A stretch of DNA of 64,000 bases. Source: Proteobacteria bacterium UBA981. Lineage in GTDB: Bacteria > Pseudomonadota > Gammaproteobacteria > Ga0077536. The notes under the pieces were generated by a model, which saw nothing but the letters and a program-made list of their open reading frames with translations, made no database searches and was not told the origin of the DNA. Position 1 is the stretch's first letter. Each line of letters opens with the position of its first letter. Positions 62,447-64,000 of this stretch are shown piece after piece. The position numbers and the translations under genes were made by a program. Location: positions 1-64,000 of the forward strand of contig DBBP01000014.1 in assembly GCA_002292285.1 (NCBI GenBank), in the 5' to 3' direction.

Positions 62447-63463
62447 TCAGAATTCGGCTGCTGTCGGTGGCAATTCACCGCTGCCGTAGCGCAACTCAAG
62501 TCCCGGCGTCATGTTTTCCCATACCAGCAGCATCGAACGTTTGGGTGAAAAGCCGCGATGCTGAATATCAGCCGGCATGGAGGAGATGTCGCCCGCTTTC
62601 ATGGTCACAATCGCTTTCGGCGCGGCCGTGTTTTTGTCCGCGATTTGCCACGTAATTTCGTCAGTGAGCTGCAGGAACCATTCGACGCGATCGTTGCCGT
62701 GCTGGATAGGCAGGATATGTTCTTCAGACGTCGGACAGTACGCGCTCTCGCCGACTAGCGAGACGATCGACGGATTCCAGGTTACCGGTGAACGTGACAA
62801 GTAACGAAATAAGCTGAAGGCCGACAACTGGCCTTCGAAACCGGGTGCCGCATGCACTTCAGGTTCGCTTTGATCAACGTCCGAGAAATGCCGATTAACC
62901 GCAAAACCTCGTTCGTCAGTGCGTAGCTCGGTATCACCTTCAAGCCCGACGAAGCGCTCGGCCAACTCGCGCTGAAAATTGACCGCCGTGTCGTTGTTAC
63001 CGTTCTTTGATCCATACGGCGTGCCGGTTTCAAGTGGCGCCGCGAACGGATCGAAACCGGCATTGGTCCAATCGGACAACAGCGCTTTGAAGCAGGCGAG
63101 GAGCTTGTTGGCATCGAATCGTTCGACAAAATCTGTGCCGGCCGATTTGTAGCCAGCGTTATAACTGCCGACGAATACGTCCACTGAACTGTAGTGATTG
63201 ACCGTGCCAAACACGTCGTCAAAATTAACCCAGCCGTAGAAAAACCCCCAGGCAACATCGCGCATCATCGCGCGCAGAAAATTTCCGGCGTCGACCACGT
63301 AGGTGCCCTTTGGATAGGTCACACGCACGAAATATTCGTCGCGCCGAAAGGTGTAGCTGCCTATTTGAAAAACCTCGTAGCCGTAATCTGGATCCGGCGA
63401 CTGGATGTGGCTTGCGTTATTGATTGTCGGTTCAGTGATCGCTTGTTCGGTGCTCTTGGCCAT
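62447..63463 (-). CDS. Hydroquinone 1,2-dioxygenase large subunit
   Basis: 338 residues, matching the HapD/PnpD-type large subunit (about 38 kDa) of the two-component Fe(II) hydroquinone dioxygenases, which cleave hydroquinone to 4-hydroxymuconic semialdehyde. Characteristic stretches are GYEVFQIGSYTFRRDEYFVRV, DVAWGFFYGWVNFDDVFG and a cupin-like C-terminus (EHILPIQHGNDRVEWF, MKAGDISSMPADIQHRGFSP). The RBS GGAGGGGCGAGG is very strong. The small subunit gene is 37 nt upstream. Confidence 0.88.
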   Translation of the reverse strand: MAKSTEQAITEPTINNASHIQSPDPDYGYEVFQIGSYTFRRDEYFVRVTYPKGTYVVDAGNFLRAMMRDVAWGFFYGWVNFDDVFGTVNHYSSVDVFVGSYNAGYKSAGTDFVERFDANKLLACFKALLSDWTNAGFDPFAAPLETGTPYGSKNGNNDTAVNFQRELAERFVGLEGDTELRTDERGFAVNRHFSDVDQSEPEVHAAPGFEGQLSAFSLFRYLSRSPVTWNPSIVSLVGESAYCPTSEEHILPIQHGNDRVEWFLQLTDEITWQIADKNTAAPKAIVTMKAGDISSMPADIQHRGFSPKRSMLLVWENMTPGLELRYGSGELPPTAAEF

Positions 63464-63500
63464 CCTCGCCCCTCCGTAAAGATAGTGTGCTGGTGCTCAA

Positions 63501-64000
63501 TCAGTGTTGGCAGATCCCGGCCCAACGCTCGATGGATTCGTCGCCGAGGATCGATTGCAGCAACAGCACGCCCAGATTCGTAGCTCTGAACTGGTAGGCG
63601 GCGCCGCGTGGCAGCAAGGCCATGTGTCCGTGTCCGAGTTTTACCCACCCCATCGCCTGGCCGGTCGGTTCACCCGTCAATTTGACCGGGCCTGGATGAT
63701 CCTTCGTTGGTAGCACCGTACTGTCGGCTGGCTTGATGAAATGCACTTCGATGTCGCCTTGCATCGACAAGGCCGTTTCATCGTGGTCACACACATACCA
63801 GGGCGACTCGCCCTCTGCGCGTACACATTCGATGGTGAATTCCAGATTCCTGGCGACCACTACCCGTTCCCAGACGGTTGACTGGTCGGCCACTTCAAAC
63901 ATGTTGGAGAACAAATAGCGTCTGGGCTGTTCGTCGCCGATGATCTCGACGCCGCCTTTCGCGTAGTTGTCGGTGCTGGCGAAACGTGTGGCTGTTGTCA
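63501..64000 (-). CDS. Hydroquinone 1,2-dioxygenase small subunit, 5' end outside window
   Basis: At least 165 residues, open to the window edge; the reading frame upstream of 63914 continues without a stop (STDNYAKGGVEIIG, RRYLFSNMFEV). It matches the HapC/PnpC-type small subunit (about 18 kDa): RVVVARNLEFTIECVRAEG, YVCDHDETALSMQGDIEVHF and MALLPRGAAYQF form a cupin fold. Because the family is about 160-165 residues long, only a few N-terminal codons should be missing. Confidence 0.87.
   Translation of the reverse strand, partial: TTATRFASTDNYAKGGVEIIGDEQPRRYLFSNMFEVADQSTVWERVVVARNLEFTIECVRAEGESPWYVCDHDETALSMQGDIEVHFIKPADSTVLPTKDHPGPVKLTGEPTGQAMGWVKLGHGHMALLPRGAAYQFRATNLGVLLLQSILGDESIERWAGICQH

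Overview
The window is a dense, GC-rich bacterial chromosome segment with no phage, transposase, IS or CRISPR array. Housekeeping content (YggX, MutY, AsmA, ArgH, an AlgZ/AlgR two-component pair, RsmE, an Rsd/AlgQ-type anti-sigma-70 factor, and a DksA with a long Ala/Lys-rich tail) points to a gammaproteobacterium. The DksA tail recalls Xanthomonadales and related deep lineages. No 16S or marker phylogeny is available here, so the placement is an inference.

Layout. 1-24.6 kb is a mainly housekeeping and regulatory region: partial tRNA-Phe; a DUF1326/DUF2182 pair; yggX, mutY, an SRPBCC protein, a giant AsmA with internal repeats, argH; algZ (broken by one in-frame TGA) and algR; rsmE; a TerB-like protein; rsd; a Ser/Thr kinase that looks leaderless; an AddAB-like nuclease-helicase pair; a VPLPA-CTERM protein; dksA; a lipoprotein pair; and two cytochromes c. 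25.1-29.5 kb is an RND efflux adaptor and pump. 29.6-41.6 kb is a complete multicomponent phenol hydroxylase (dmpKLMNOP type) followed by a meta-cleavage pathway (ferredoxin, catechol 2,3-dioxygenase, GST, 2-hydroxymuconic semialdehyde dehydrogenase, hydratase, acylating acetaldehyde dehydrogenase, aldolase, decarboxylase). 41.8-54.6 kb is mixed: PilZ-like protein, hydroxyquinol/catechol-type intradiol dioxygenase, MATE pump, amidase, an ECF42-type sigma factor with its DGPF partner and a matching promoter, Sel1 protein, HNH protein, MFS transporter, YbaK, DUF4870 and DUF4124 proteins. 54.7-64.0 kb is a second oxidative catabolic block: Baeyer-Villiger monooxygenase, luciferase-like monooxygenase, two HSL-type esterases, SDR, aldehyde dehydrogenase, and a two-subunit hydroquinone 1,2-dioxygenase whose small-subunit gene runs off the window.

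How it works together (inference). Phenolic substrates would be hydroxylated to catechol, cleaved by the extradiol enzyme and channelled to pyruvate and acetyl-CoA. A tightly linked RND pump may limit solvent or phenol toxicity. The distal block reads as ketone, then ester, then hydroquinone (BVMO, esterase), then 4-hydroxymuconic semialdehyde (hydroquinone dioxygenase), then maleylacetate (aldehyde dehydrogenase). The intradiol enzyme would handle hydroxyquinol. The tautomerase (DmpI), the hydrolase (DmpD), maleylacetate reductase and any dedicated transcription factor for these pathways are absent from the window.

The points most worth a second look are the RND-phenol hydroxylase linkage, the ECF42 promoter-DGPF-sigma module, the in-frame stop in algZ, the leaderless kinase gene, and the Baeyer-Villiger-to-hydroquinone block.
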